A stretch of DNA of 64,000 bases from Aurantiacibacter suaedae. GTDB taxonomy: Bacteria > Pseudomonadota > Alphaproteobacteria > Sphingomonadales > Sphingomonadaceae. Shown piece after piece: positions 1 through 8,289 of this stretch. The translations under genes and the position numbers were made by a program. Each line of letters begins with the position of its first letter. Positions within the stretch are counted from its first letter, which is position 1. The notes beneath the pieces are model-generated. The model made no database searches, was not told the DNA's origin, and was given only the letters and a program-made list of their open reading frames with translations. The DNA lies in NCBI RefSeq assembly GCF_005434915.1, contig NZ_SKCG01000003.1, forward strand, positions 496,001-560,000. Direction: 5' to 3'.

Positions 1-1
1 A

Positions 2-262
2 ACCGTCACCCGCTGGGAGTGGACCAATCCGCACACCTTCCTTTACGTGACCGCGAAGGACTCCAGCGGGCAGACCAAGCGCTGGGCCTTCGAGGGGATG
101 AGCCCGAACCATCTCAGCCGTGCAGGCTGGTCGCGCCGCACGCTCACGCCGGGCGACAAGGTCGACCTCACCTATTATCCGCTGCGCGATGGCCGCAATG
201 GCGGCTTCAACGTGACCGTCACCTTTCCCGACGGGCGTACGATGAATCAGCTCGAATTCTAG
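2..262 (+). CDS. DUF6152 family protein, 3' end only
   Basis: The reading frame is open from the left edge to the stop at 262, so the start lies outside the window. The visible C-terminal 86 residues contain the WTNPHTF signature (the WxNPH motif of DUF6152) and a GMSPNHL segment followed by a basic 'W-x-R-R-T-L-x-P-G-D' stretch. The same layout occurs in the complete DUF6152 gene at 49711-50136, so the two are paralogues. DUF6152 proteins are small, exported and of unknown function; in sphingomonads they often lie near quinoproteins and TonB receptors. Family assignment rests on motif similarity. The next gene converges on it, with stops overlapping at 259-262. Confidence 0.75.
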   Translation, partial: TVTRWEWTNPHTFLYVTAKDSSGQTKRWAFEGMSPNHLSRAGWSRRTLTPGDKVDLTYYPLRDGRNGGFNVTVTFPDGRTMNQLEF

Positions 263-1476
263 TCTGCGTCGGCCGCCTCGGCTCGGGCTTCAGGCTCTGG
301 CGCGGTTGAGGGCGGGCGATCCTGCCAGGCGGCTTGGCTTCCGCGTTCGAGGCCGTACGCGTAAAGCTCGCGCATAAAATCCTGGTCGAACAGGTCGTGG
401 TCGCCCACGTCGTAATCCTGGCCGATATAGGTCAGGCGATACGTCGCGCCCACCGTCTGGGCCCAGACATAGGCCGAGTCTACGCGGTCTTGCAGGCTGG
501 CAAAGAGTATCACATCGATGGTGCGCGCGGCGAGATCGGGGAGCGAGCCGTTGATCATCTCGAATTCGCCGGCCATCTTGCCGTTCACCAGCAGGTAGAG
601 TTCGGCTTGCGGCCCGGCCTTGCCAGTCTGCCCATCGGCAATCGAGGGGGTTGCGAGCACGGTGGCGATGGTGCCGCCATCAACGTGCAGTTCGCTGATC
701 GCGCGGCCTTCGATCCGTGTCTCGATCAACACCGGAGGAAACGCCACCGGAACCGAACTGCTCGCGAGCATGATGCGGCGGAACAGGTCATAGCGATCGG
801 GCGCCGCGCTGGCCGCGATTGCTCCCATGTCCCAGATGGCGTTACCGGGCCGGTCGAGGCTGACCGTCCCCACATACAATCGCCGCCCAAGGCGGTGCTG
901 CAGGGCCACTGCGTCGATCACGGCATTGGTGGCGAACCGGGCGATCAGCTGTTCGAGCGGGCCGGTGGTCGCCGCGCTTGAGGAAAACGGGATCGCCAGC
1001 GCAAAGCGCGGTTGGTAAACATCGTCGGGCGTGATCTGGGTATAGGCGGCGGTCAGCTCGTCGTCATATTGGGGGCCGAGCAGCGCGAAGGGCGCGATCA
1101 GCGCTCCGGTGCTGACGCCGGTGACGAGGGAAAACTGCGGGCGCTCGCCCGACTGGCTCCAGCCGTTGAGAAAACCTGCGCCATAGGCTCCCTTATCCCC
1201 GCCTCCTGACAATGCCAGCAATCGCAGCGGCTCGCCCTTGGGCGGGGCGGGAATGGCCATCTGCTCGATCAGATCGGGCGCGTCGGCCCAATAGCGAACC
1301 CGCGGCATCTCGGGCAGCTGCGCGGCTTCCAGTTGCGCGGCGGTGAAAGGCTCTCGGTCAAGGCTGGCGCACCCGCCGAGCAGCAACAGGGGCATGATTA
1401 GAAGCAGGGCAATGCGCTGTCGCAGCCAGCTTCGCGAAGAGTATGCGACAATCATCGCGGTATTGCACCATGCCAT
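259..1476 (-). CDS. Patatin-like phospholipase lipoprotein
   Basis: This is a probable membrane-anchored lipid acyl hydrolase of 405 residues. A hydrophobic N-terminus ends in the lipobox LGGC (Cys36), so it should be lipidated after export. The patatin fold is marked by the oxyanion loop GGGDKG (91-96), the nucleophile elbow GVSTG (Ser122) and the DGG motif with catalytic Asp266. ATG at 1476 was chosen because GGAG lies 6 bases upstream; an in-frame ATG at 1548 has no such site, and 1455 is a weaker alternative. It is transcribed away from the TonB-dependent receptor at 1920, and a double palindrome lies about 125-165 bases upstream of its start. The substrate lipid is unknown. Confidence 0.85.
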   Translation of the reverse strand: MAWCNTAMIVAYSSRSWLRQRIALLLIMPLLLLGGCASLDREPFTAAQLEAAQLPEMPRVRYWADAPDLIEQMAIPAPPKGEPLRLLALSGGGDKGAYGAGFLNGWSQSGERPQFSLVTGVSTGALIAPFALLGPQYDDELTAAYTQITPDDVYQPRFALAIPFSSSAATTGPLEQLIARFATNAVIDAVALQHRLGRRLYVGTVSLDRPGNAIWDMGAIAASAAPDRYDLFRRIMLASSSVPVAFPPVLIETRIEGRAISELHVDGGTIATVLATPSIADGQTGKAGPQAELYLLVNGKMAGEFEMINGSLPDLAARTIDVILFASLQDRVDSAYVWAQTVGATYRLTYIGQDYDVGDHDLFDQDFMRELYAYGLERGSQAAWQDRPPSTAPEPEARAEAADAD

Positions 1477-1600
1477 TTCTGTCTCCGCTGTCGCCGAGGC
1501 CAGCGATAATGGCCTGGTGGCCTCTCTGCAACAGCCCGCGGGTTGCATAGCTGGCGATCTTGGCCGCGGAATGGGAATTGCATCTTGCGCTGAATAAAAC

Positions 1601-1639
1601 TAACGGGCGTTACGGTAAGCCGTTTTGTAACGATCGTTA
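1601..1639. promoter_or_regulatory. Twin 12-bp palindromes, operator-like
   Basis: TAACGGGCGTTA (1601-1612) and the perfect palindrome TAACGATCGTTA (1628-1639) lie 27 bp centre to centre between the divergent patatin and TonB-receptor genes. Spacing and symmetry suit a dimeric repressor, for example of the TetR family; that identity is inference. The sites are much nearer the patatin start (1476) than the receptor start (1920). The rest of 1477-1919 has no convincing gene. Confidence 0.5.
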
Positions 1640-1919
1640 GAAAGCGAGAGGTCTCGATAAAGAGCCTCCGTTTCGTGGAGAGGATACTGAAGCAGTGGGC
1701 TATTTTTCCCATCGCGACAGCCCGGGTTCTTTGTAAACTGACTCGGTTTGCGCAGTCTCGCAGGCCAGCGGATAGCGCTTGGCATAGCCTCGCGCGGTTG
1801 CCGGGCAGATACCTTTCTACCTCAATGATCATGGATATGGGCCGGTGGCGATACGCCATTTCATGGCCCGCTGAGAGTTCGGCCGCATCGCGACCGGATG
1901 GATGAAGGGAGAAATTAGC

Positions 1920-4304
1920 ATGTTCAAATCTATGACGAGAATGAACGCCGCGTTGGCTGGCGCATCGGTACTGGCTCTGTGCGCCGCCGCGCCTGCACAG
2001 GCACAGGACAGCGAGCGTGCCTCTGCCGCGCGTCAGACCAACGACACGATTGTCGTCACCGCCCAGTTCCGCGAGCAGAACGTGCAGGATACGCCAATCG
2101 CCATCACGGCAATGACCGGCGAGATGCTCGAATCGCGCGGCCAGACGACCGTGGCCGATCTCGGCGAGTTTGCGCCCAACGTCGCGCTCGAACCGGCCAC
2201 CGGCCTGCAGGGCAACTCGATTGCCGCCTTCATCCGCGGCGTCGGCCAGGCAGACAGCAGCTTCGCGCTGGAGCCGGGCGTGGGTATCTATATCGACGAC
2301 ATCTATTACGGGACCACCTTCGGCGCGGTGATGGATCTTACCGATCTGGACCGTGTGGAAGTGCTGCGCGGCCCGCAGGGCACGCTCGCGGGCAAGAACT
2401 CGGTTGGCGGTGCGGTGAAGCTTTACACCGCCAAGCCCGACGGCACCGGCGGCGGCTTCGTCGAGGCAACCTACGGCAGCTTTGACCGCCTCGACCTGCG
2501 CGGCAGTGCCGATTTCGCCGTGACCGAGGATCTGTTCGCGCGCGTCTCGGTCGTCTCCAAGTCGTCGGACGGCTATTTCAAGCGGCTCGACTACGGTTGC
2601 GCCAATCCGGGTGAGGGCTTCCCCGAGGTGGGCGATGGCGGTTCTGACTGTGTGATCGGAACCGAAGGCGGGCGCGATTTGCAGGCGGTGCGGCTGGCTC
2701 TGCGCTATGCCCCGATCGACGCGCCTTACGAAATCACGCTGCGCGCCGACTATGCCAACGACAAGTCCGAAATCGCGCCCACCAAGCTGCTCTTTGCCGA
2801 CAATCCGGCCGTACGCAGCTATGTCGAGGGCGATCCTTCGGCCGGCGTCCCGTTCGATGACCGGTTCTTCACCGCGCCCGAAAGCTACACCAGCTATGCG
2901 ACCTATGCGACTGGTGGCAATTACACGACCAACTTCGGGATCGACCGCCAGGTCGCGCCGGGCGGCTTCTCCGTCGATCCGCAGGGGTCGGTCGAAAGCT
3001 GGGGTGTGTCGGGCCACGTCGATCTCGACCTGTCCGATAATCTCGCGCTGACCTCGATCACCGGTTATCGCAAGGCCGAAGGCACCAGCGGCATAGATGT
3101 CGATGGTTCGCCGCTCGCAATTCTGTTGCAGCAGGTCAACTACAGCCACGAGCAGTTCACGCAGGAACTGCGCCTGTCGGGCCAGTTCGCCGACGGCATG
3201 GTCGATGCGACCATCGGTGGGTTCTACTACGATGCGAACGACATCCTCACCGGTCGCAACCAGATCCCGACGCTGCTGTTCGACTTCCTTTCCGACGATC
3301 TGGTGACCAACCGTTCGGCTTCGGCTTTCGGCCATGTCGAAGTGCATGTGACCGATACGCTGAACCTCATCGGCGGCCTGCGCTACACCAACGATAAGAA
3401 GGTCTACAACTACAGCCGCCTTAACGTCGATGGCTCGGTGCCGAGCGGCGAATTCTTCACCCCCAACTTCCTGCTCGCGGGCCTCAATGGTGAAAGCGGC
3501 ACCTTCAAGGGCGATCGGGTCGACTACCGCCTTGGCTTCAACGTCACGCCGATCGACGACCTGATGCTCTACGCGCAGGTCTCGACCGGCTTCAAGGGCG
3601 GCGGCATCAACCCGCGGCCTTCGGCGCCCGATCAGGTGCTGAGCTTCGGGCCGGAAAAGCTGACGACTTACGAGGCGGGCTTCAAGTCGCAGCTGGTTGA
3701 CGGCCGCGTGCGGTTGAACGGTGCGGTGTTCCTGAACGACTACACCGACATCCAGCTGGTGCGTTATCAGTGCCCGGATAGCGTGGTGCTCTCGTGCTCG
3801 GTACCGTCGAACGCGGGCGATGCCGAGGTGCTGGGCTTCGAGCTCGAAACCTTCCTTGAGCCAGTGGACAACTTCACCATCGACGGCTCGCTCGGCTATC
3901 TCGATTTCGACTACAAGGAGATCAAGAACCCGGCGACGCTGGTCACGCTCGACATGATCGCGCCGTTCATCAGCAAGTGGCAGCTTTCGGCCGGTGCGCA
4001 GTATCGCGCCGAATTGCCAGGCGGTGCCTCGATCACGCCGCGCTTGGACTGGAGCTACCGTTCGGACTTCTGGTACAACTCGATCAACAACGACTTTAAC
4101 AAGATCGACGGCTACAGCCTCGTAAACGGACGGATTACGTTCGAGAGTGGGGATGGAAACTGGTCGCTGAGCGGCGCGGTTACCAACATTTTCGACAAGT
4201 TCTACTACACGGGCAAGGCCGAAAACGTCGGTAGCTTCGGGGTGGTTACCGGCAATCCGGGCCGTCCGCGCGAGTGGTCGGTGACGCTGCGTCGCAATTT
4301 CTGA
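1920..4304 (+). CDS. TonB-dependent receptor
   Basis: Outer-membrane active transporter of 794 residues. A signal peptide ends near 'AAPAQA', followed by a TonB-box-like NDTIVVTAQ segment and a plug domain (LGEFAPNV, IRGVGQ, RVEVLRGPQGTLAGKNSVGG). The beta-barrel ends in the outer-membrane signature RRNF with a C-terminal Phe. ATG at 1920 is preceded by GGGAGA at 8 bases, better than the in-frame ATG at 1902. Charged barrel loops and lack of a siderophore gene neighbourhood leave the ligand open; sphingomonads use such receptors for sugars, aromatics and other carbon sources as well as iron. A bidirectional terminator follows at about 4323-4363. Confidence 0.92.
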   Translation: MFKSMTRMNAALAGASVLALCAAAPAQAQDSERASAARQTNDTIVVTAQFREQNVQDTPIAITAMTGEMLESRGQTTVADLGEFAPNVALEPATGLQGNSIAAFIRGVGQADSSFALEPGVGIYIDDIYYGTTFGAVMDLTDLDRVEVLRGPQGTLAGKNSVGGAVKLYTAKPDGTGGGFVEATYGSFDRLDLRGSADFAVTEDLFARVSVVSKSSDGYFKRLDYGCANPGEGFPEVGDGGSDCVIGTEGGRDLQAVRLALRYAPIDAPYEITLRADYANDKSEIAPTKLLFADNPAVRSYVEGDPSAGVPFDDRFFTAPESYTSYATYATGGNYTTNFGIDRQVAPGGFSVDPQGSVESWGVSGHVDLDLSDNLALTSITGYRKAEGTSGIDVDGSPLAILLQQVNYSHEQFTQELRLSGQFADGMVDATIGGFYYDANDILTGRNQIPTLLFDFLSDDLVTNRSASAFGHVEVHVTDTLNLIGGLRYTNDKKVYNYSRLNVDGSVPSGEFFTPNFLLAGLNGESGTFKGDRVDYRLGFNVTPIDDLMLYAQVSTGFKGGGINPRPSAPDQVLSFGPEKLTTYEAGFKSQLVDGRVRLNGAVFLNDYTDIQLVRYQCPDSVVLSCSVPSNAGDAEVLGFELETFLEPVDNFTIDGSLGYLDFDYKEIKNPATLVTLDMIAPFISKWQLSAGAQYRAELPGGASITPRLDWSYRSDFWYNSINNDFNKIDGYSLVNGRITFESGDGNWSLSGAVTNIFDKFYYTGKAENVGSFGVVTGNPGRPREWSVTLRRNF

Positions 4305-4322
4305 TCGTTTAGCGGATCAGAT

Positions 4323-4363
4323 AAAAAGGCCGGGCCAGCGCATCTGCTGGTCTGGCCCTTTTT
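4323..4363. terminator. Bidirectional rho-independent terminator
   Basis: An A-run, a GC-rich hairpin built on GGGCCAG and CTGGCCC, and a T-run lie between the convergent TonB-receptor and MFS genes. The A and T runs flank the stem on both sides, so it can serve both strands. Confidence 0.8.
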
Positions 4364-4407
4364 GTATCAGGAGATGGTTTGCGGGCTGATTTGCGCCTCG
4401 CCAGGCG

Positions 4408-5700
4408 CTAGCTTGCGGCGTCCTGCTCCGTGCCGTCGCTCGTCTCGCTTTCAAGCACGGCGGCGGCAGGGCTGGTGCGCGGCAGGCCGACGAAGGGCTG
4501 CTGATCTTCGGCTGGCACGGGCGAGGCAATCGCGCTGCGCCACAGGCCGAACAGCGCAGCCAGCAGGGAGACGGCACCGATCGCCGCGAACAGGCCGGCC
4601 GGACCCAGCACTCCCATGGCGAGCGAGCCCATCAGAGGGCCGGCAACAGCGCCCGCTGAATAAACCAGCACCAGCCCGCTGCTCGCGCCGATCCGCTCGC
4701 TTTCGTCGAGGTGATCGTTGGCATGGGCCACGCACAGCGGATAGAGCGCAAAGGCAAACCCGCCGAACAGCGCGCCCGGCACGAACACCGCCAGCCGCCC
4801 CTCGGCAAAGGCCAGCGCGGCGCAGATAGCAGCCGTCGCCAGCATCGAACCGACGATAACCCGCCGCCGGTCGAACCGGTCGGACAGGATGCCGAGCGGA
4901 TATTGCAGCACAACCCCGCCCGCGATCACGCTGGAGGTGAACAGCGCGACCAGCGCCAGCGGCAAGCCGATGCGCTGCGCGAATACCGCGCCAAGGCCAT
5001 AGAACGCGCCCATCATCAGCCCGGTGGCCAGCACGCCGACGAACCCCAATGGCGAGGCGTCGTAAAGGCGCGGCAAGGAGAAGGGCGAGATATCCTCCAT
5101 CACTGGCTGGGCAATGCGCGTGAGCACCACCGGCAGAATCGTCAGCGACAGCAGGATGGCCGAGAGCATGAAGGGCAGCGATGGTGCGTTGTCCTGCAGG
5201 TTCAGCAGAAACTGGCCGAGCGCCTGACCGGAATAGAGCGCGATCATATAGGCCGCGAGGATGGCGCTGCGGTTGTTTGGCTGAGCCACGCGGTTGAGCC
5301 AACTTTCTAGGCAGACGAACACCCCGCTCATCACGAACCCGTCGATAAAGCGCAGCGCGATCCAGATCGGCCAGTAATCGACCACGGCATAGGTCAAACT
5401 GCTGGCCGAATAAATCGAGACGAAGGCGGCAAAGGCCCGAATATGCCCGACCCGCACGATCAGCGGCGTCACCCGCAATGCGCCAAGCATCAGCCCGGCG
5501 AAATAGGCGGTGGCGACAAGGCCGATCACCAGCGCCCCGGCGCCTGCTTCCTCAAGCCGGATGGCGATCAAAGTGGCGAGAAAGCCGCTGCCGGCCATCA
5601 GCATGAAGATGGCCACCAGCAGCGCGCGCACGGAGAGGAGCGAGGCAAACATGGCGCGCGCCATAGGCCTGCCTGCGCGCTGACGCCAGCCTGCCGGCAC
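4408..5700 (-). CDS. MFS transporter (YcaD/TppB-like)
   Basis: Polytopic major facilitator protein of up to 430 residues with about 12 hydrophobic helices. The first half has the MFS pattern 'LRFIDGFVMSGVFVCLESWLN' in shortened form (residues about 115-135), and the second half has PLGILSDRFDRRR, the MFS loop 2-3/8-9 signature, and 'YPLCVAHANDHL', typical of YcaD-type members. The substrate is unknown. The GTG at 5700 has AGG five bases upstream; ATG codons at 5664 and 5652 are possible starts and would remove 12 or 16 residues. It is a single gene, convergent with the receptor gene and divergent from the second receptor at 5900. Confidence 0.85.
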   Translation of the reverse strand: MPAGWRQRAGRPMARAMFASLLSVRALLVAIFMLMAGSGFLATLIAIRLEEAGAGALVIGLVATAYFAGLMLGALRVTPLIVRVGHIRAFAAFVSIYSASSLTYAVVDYWPIWIALRFIDGFVMSGVFVCLESWLNRVAQPNNRSAILAAYMIALYSGQALGQFLLNLQDNAPSLPFMLSAILLSLTILPVVLTRIAQPVMEDISPFSLPRLYDASPLGFVGVLATGLMMGAFYGLGAVFAQRIGLPLALVALFTSSVIAGGVVLQYPLGILSDRFDRRRVIVGSMLATAAICAALAFAEGRLAVFVPGALFGGFAFALYPLCVAHANDHLDESERIGASSGLVLVYSAGAVAGPLMGSLAMGVLGPAGLFAAIGAVSLLAALFGLWRSAIASPVPAEDQQPFVGLPRTSPAAAVLESETSDGTEQDAAS

Positions 5701-5850
5701 GATTACCTAACGCGCTTTGGACAGGGGCGGGGGCGATAGACTGGCGGACAATTTCATGCGTCCGGAAACTCGCGCTCGCTCAGGTTGCGACTTACACACA
5801 GGAAAATGGCGGGGGTCACGCAACCGTCATCGAGCTGCCGCGAACCCGTC

Positions 5851-5863
5851 ATTCACAGTGAAT
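5851..5863. promoter_or_regulatory. 13-bp palindrome upstream of TonB receptor
   Basis: ATTCAC-A-GTGAAT lies 37-49 bases before the start of the receptor at 5900, where an operator could act. No regulator can be named from the sequence. Confidence 0.3.
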
Positions 5864-5899
5864 AGGCGCGCTCCGGTTCAACCATAACGGGAATCGCAA

Positions 5900-8263
5900 A
5901 TGACTATTCGTTCTTCGCTCAAGCTTGCTCTGCTGGCAGGCACCACGCTTGCCGCTACCCCCGCCTTCGCAGAAGAGTCCGAGAGCATCGGCAACAGCAT
6001 CTTCGTGACCGCGCAGAAGTTCGAACAGCGCGTGGAAGACGTTCCGATCACCGTCACCGCCACTTCGGGCGAGCGGATGGAAGAGTTGGGCGTGTCGGAT
6101 CTCGACGAACTTTCGAACTATGTCCCCGGCCTCAATATTCAGGAGCAGAGCGCCAACAACCCCGGCATCGTGATCCGCGGCATCACCTCGGACTCGGGTT
6201 CGGCGCAGCAGGGGCCGCGCGTCACGCTCTATTACAATGGCGTCGACATTTCGCGTTCGCGCGGGTCGTACCAGGCGATCTACGATCTTGACCGGGTCGA
6301 GGTGATCAAGGGCCCGCAGGCCACGCTGTTCGGCACGGCCTCGGCGGTGGGCGCGATCAGTCTCGTCTCGGCCAAGCCGCAGCCGGGTGTTTCGGCCGAG
6401 CTGACCGGCGGATATGGCAACTACGATTACACGCTGCTGCGCGGGCATCTCAACGCGGGCAACGACGTGATCGCGGGCCGCCTCGCATTCGAATGGAAGA
6501 CCCGCGACGGCTATGTCGAAAACCTCGCTGAGTCGCAGGACGAGGAGCTTTATGCGCTCGACAACCTCGGCCTGCGCGGTTCGCTGCGGTTCACCCCGAG
6601 CGATGATCTGACCGTCGACCTGATCGGCACCTTCGACCGCCAGCGCAACGGCGGCACGCCCTTCATCTCGGGCAATTTCCCCACCGCCGCCGGTGCCGCC
6701 GATCCCTTCGGTGATGCGCAACTGGGCGGATCGCCGCTGTCGGGCAGCGTGCTCGGCAAGGACCAGCTGGGTCTCGATCGCGAGGTCTATGACGCGAACC
6801 TCACCGCCGAGTGGCAATTCGCCGACAACTGGAGCTTCACCACGGTCAACGGCTACCGCGAGTTCGACAGCCTCGAGACCTTTGACGCCGACGGCTCGGC
6901 GGCCTGGTTCCTCGAATTTGCCGAAGACGCGTCGGGCTGGCAGTTCAGCCATGAAGGCCGGTTCGCCTACGAGGGTATGAACGTGCGCGGCTCGTTCGGG
7001 TGGAACTACTTTACCGAGGATGGCCGCCAGTCGGTGCCGTTTTCGGGCGAGGAAGGCACGTTCCTGCAATGTCTGGCCGGAATCGCTGCCGCTGCCGGGC
7101 TCGACATGCCGTGTACCGCCGCCGATGGCTCGGTGCCTGCTTCGCAGCTGACCGGTCTTCTCACCGGCGGCGCGCTCACGCAGATCCCCTATCAGTCATG
7201 GTTCCAGAACGAAGGCCAGAATGACAGCTACTCGGTCTTCGCCGATGCCACCTGGATGCCGACCGACTCGCTCGAACTGACCGCGGGCCTGCGCTATCTC
7301 TGGGAAGATCGCCAGTCGGGTTACGTTTCGGAGGTGCCGGTGCCGGTGCTGCCGAGCCTGTTGCCCGAAGCGCTGCGGGCGCCTTTGCTGGCCGCCTTGC
7401 CGAGCCTCGCCTTCTCGCTTGTGCCCGGTCAGGTGAGCACCGACGGCGAAACCTTCACCGCCGACGACAGCTTCGATGCGTGGTTGCCGCGCTTCAACGC
7501 GTTGTACCGGATCAGCCCGGAGGTGAACGTTTATGCCACCGTTTCGAAGGGCCGTCGCTCACCGGTGGTGCAGCTTTCCGCGACGCGCGATGTTTCGCTG
7601 AACACGGTTCCCAACCTGCAGCTGGTGCCTGAGGAGACCGTGTGGAACTACGAGGGCGGCGTAAAGGTCGCGACCGGGGCGGTGCAGGGTTCGCTCGGCG
7701 TCTATTATCAGGACTATTCCGGCTTCCAAGTCAGCAAGCGCCAAGATGACGGTTCGACCCGAACCGAAAGCGCGGGCAATGCCAAGAACATCGGCGTCGA
7801 GGCCGAGCTGTTCGTGCAGGCGACCGATGCGATCAGCCTGTTTGTCAACGGCGCCTATGCCGATGCCAAGATCGACGAGGATAACACGCTCGCTCCCGCC
7901 TATTCGGGTGCGCGCTTCCGCTTGCAGCCGAAGTTCCAGATGGCGGCGGGCTTCACCGTCGATCACATGGTCGCCAACGACGTGCGCTTCTTCGCCACGC
8001 CGAGCGTGACCCACCGCAGCACGATCTTCTTCGAGCTTCCCAACTCGGCGAAGATCTCGCAAGGTCCGGTCACGCTGCTAAACGTGCGCGCCGGTTTTGC
8101 GTTTGCGGACGATCAGATCGAGCTGGCCGGCTTCGTGCGCAACCTGAGCAATGAGGACTATCTGCTCGATGCAGGCAACACCGGCGGGGCATTCGGTTAT
8201 CCCACCTTCATCCCTGCCGAGCCGCGCTTCTACGGCATCGAACTCACCGCGCGCCTGCGCTAA
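5900..8263 (+). CDS. TonB-dependent receptor
   Basis: Outer-membrane receptor of 787 residues. It has a signal peptide ending near 'TPAFA', a TonB-box-like NSIFVTAQK segment, then a plug with LSNYVPGLNIQ, VIRGITS, DLDRVEVIKGPQATLFG and a beta-barrel closing on GIELTARLR. ATG at 5900 follows a weak CGGGAA. The PhoD-like phosphatase gene starts 26 bases after its stop with no terminator between, so the two are probably cotranscribed, which suggests uptake of a phosphate-containing compound; that link is inference. It is only distantly similar to the receptor at 1920. Confidence 0.92.
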   Translation: MTIRSSLKLALLAGTTLAATPAFAEESESIGNSIFVTAQKFEQRVEDVPITVTATSGERMEELGVSDLDELSNYVPGLNIQEQSANNPGIVIRGITSDSGSAQQGPRVTLYYNGVDISRSRGSYQAIYDLDRVEVIKGPQATLFGTASAVGAISLVSAKPQPGVSAELTGGYGNYDYTLLRGHLNAGNDVIAGRLAFEWKTRDGYVENLAESQDEELYALDNLGLRGSLRFTPSDDLTVDLIGTFDRQRNGGTPFISGNFPTAAGAADPFGDAQLGGSPLSGSVLGKDQLGLDREVYDANLTAEWQFADNWSFTTVNGYREFDSLETFDADGSAAWFLEFAEDASGWQFSHEGRFAYEGMNVRGSFGWNYFTEDGRQSVPFSGEEGTFLQCLAGIAAAAGLDMPCTAADGSVPASQLTGLLTGGALTQIPYQSWFQNEGQNDSYSVFADATWMPTDSLELTAGLRYLWEDRQSGYVSEVPVPVLPSLLPEALRAPLLAALPSLAFSLVPGQVSTDGETFTADDSFDAWLPRFNALYRISPEVNVYATVSKGRRSPVVQLSATRDVSLNTVPNLQLVPEETVWNYEGGVKVATGAVQGSLGVYYQDYSGFQVSKRQDDGSTRTESAGNAKNIGVEAELFVQATDAISLFVNGAYADAKIDEDNTLAPAYSGARFRLQPKFQMAAGFTVDHMVANDVRFFATPSVTHRSTIFFELPNSAKISQGPVTLLNVRAGFAFADDQIELAGFVRNLSNEDYLLDAGNTGGAFGYPTFIPAEPRFYGIELTARLR

Positions 8264-8289
8264 TAACAACCACGAAAAGGAGACTTCCG

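Noticed and set aside
1452-3347. 631-codon open frame on the minus strand opposite the TonB receptor
   Set aside because: The plus-strand receptor is clearly the real gene; this frame has no recognisable domain and is produced by GC-rich third codon positions.
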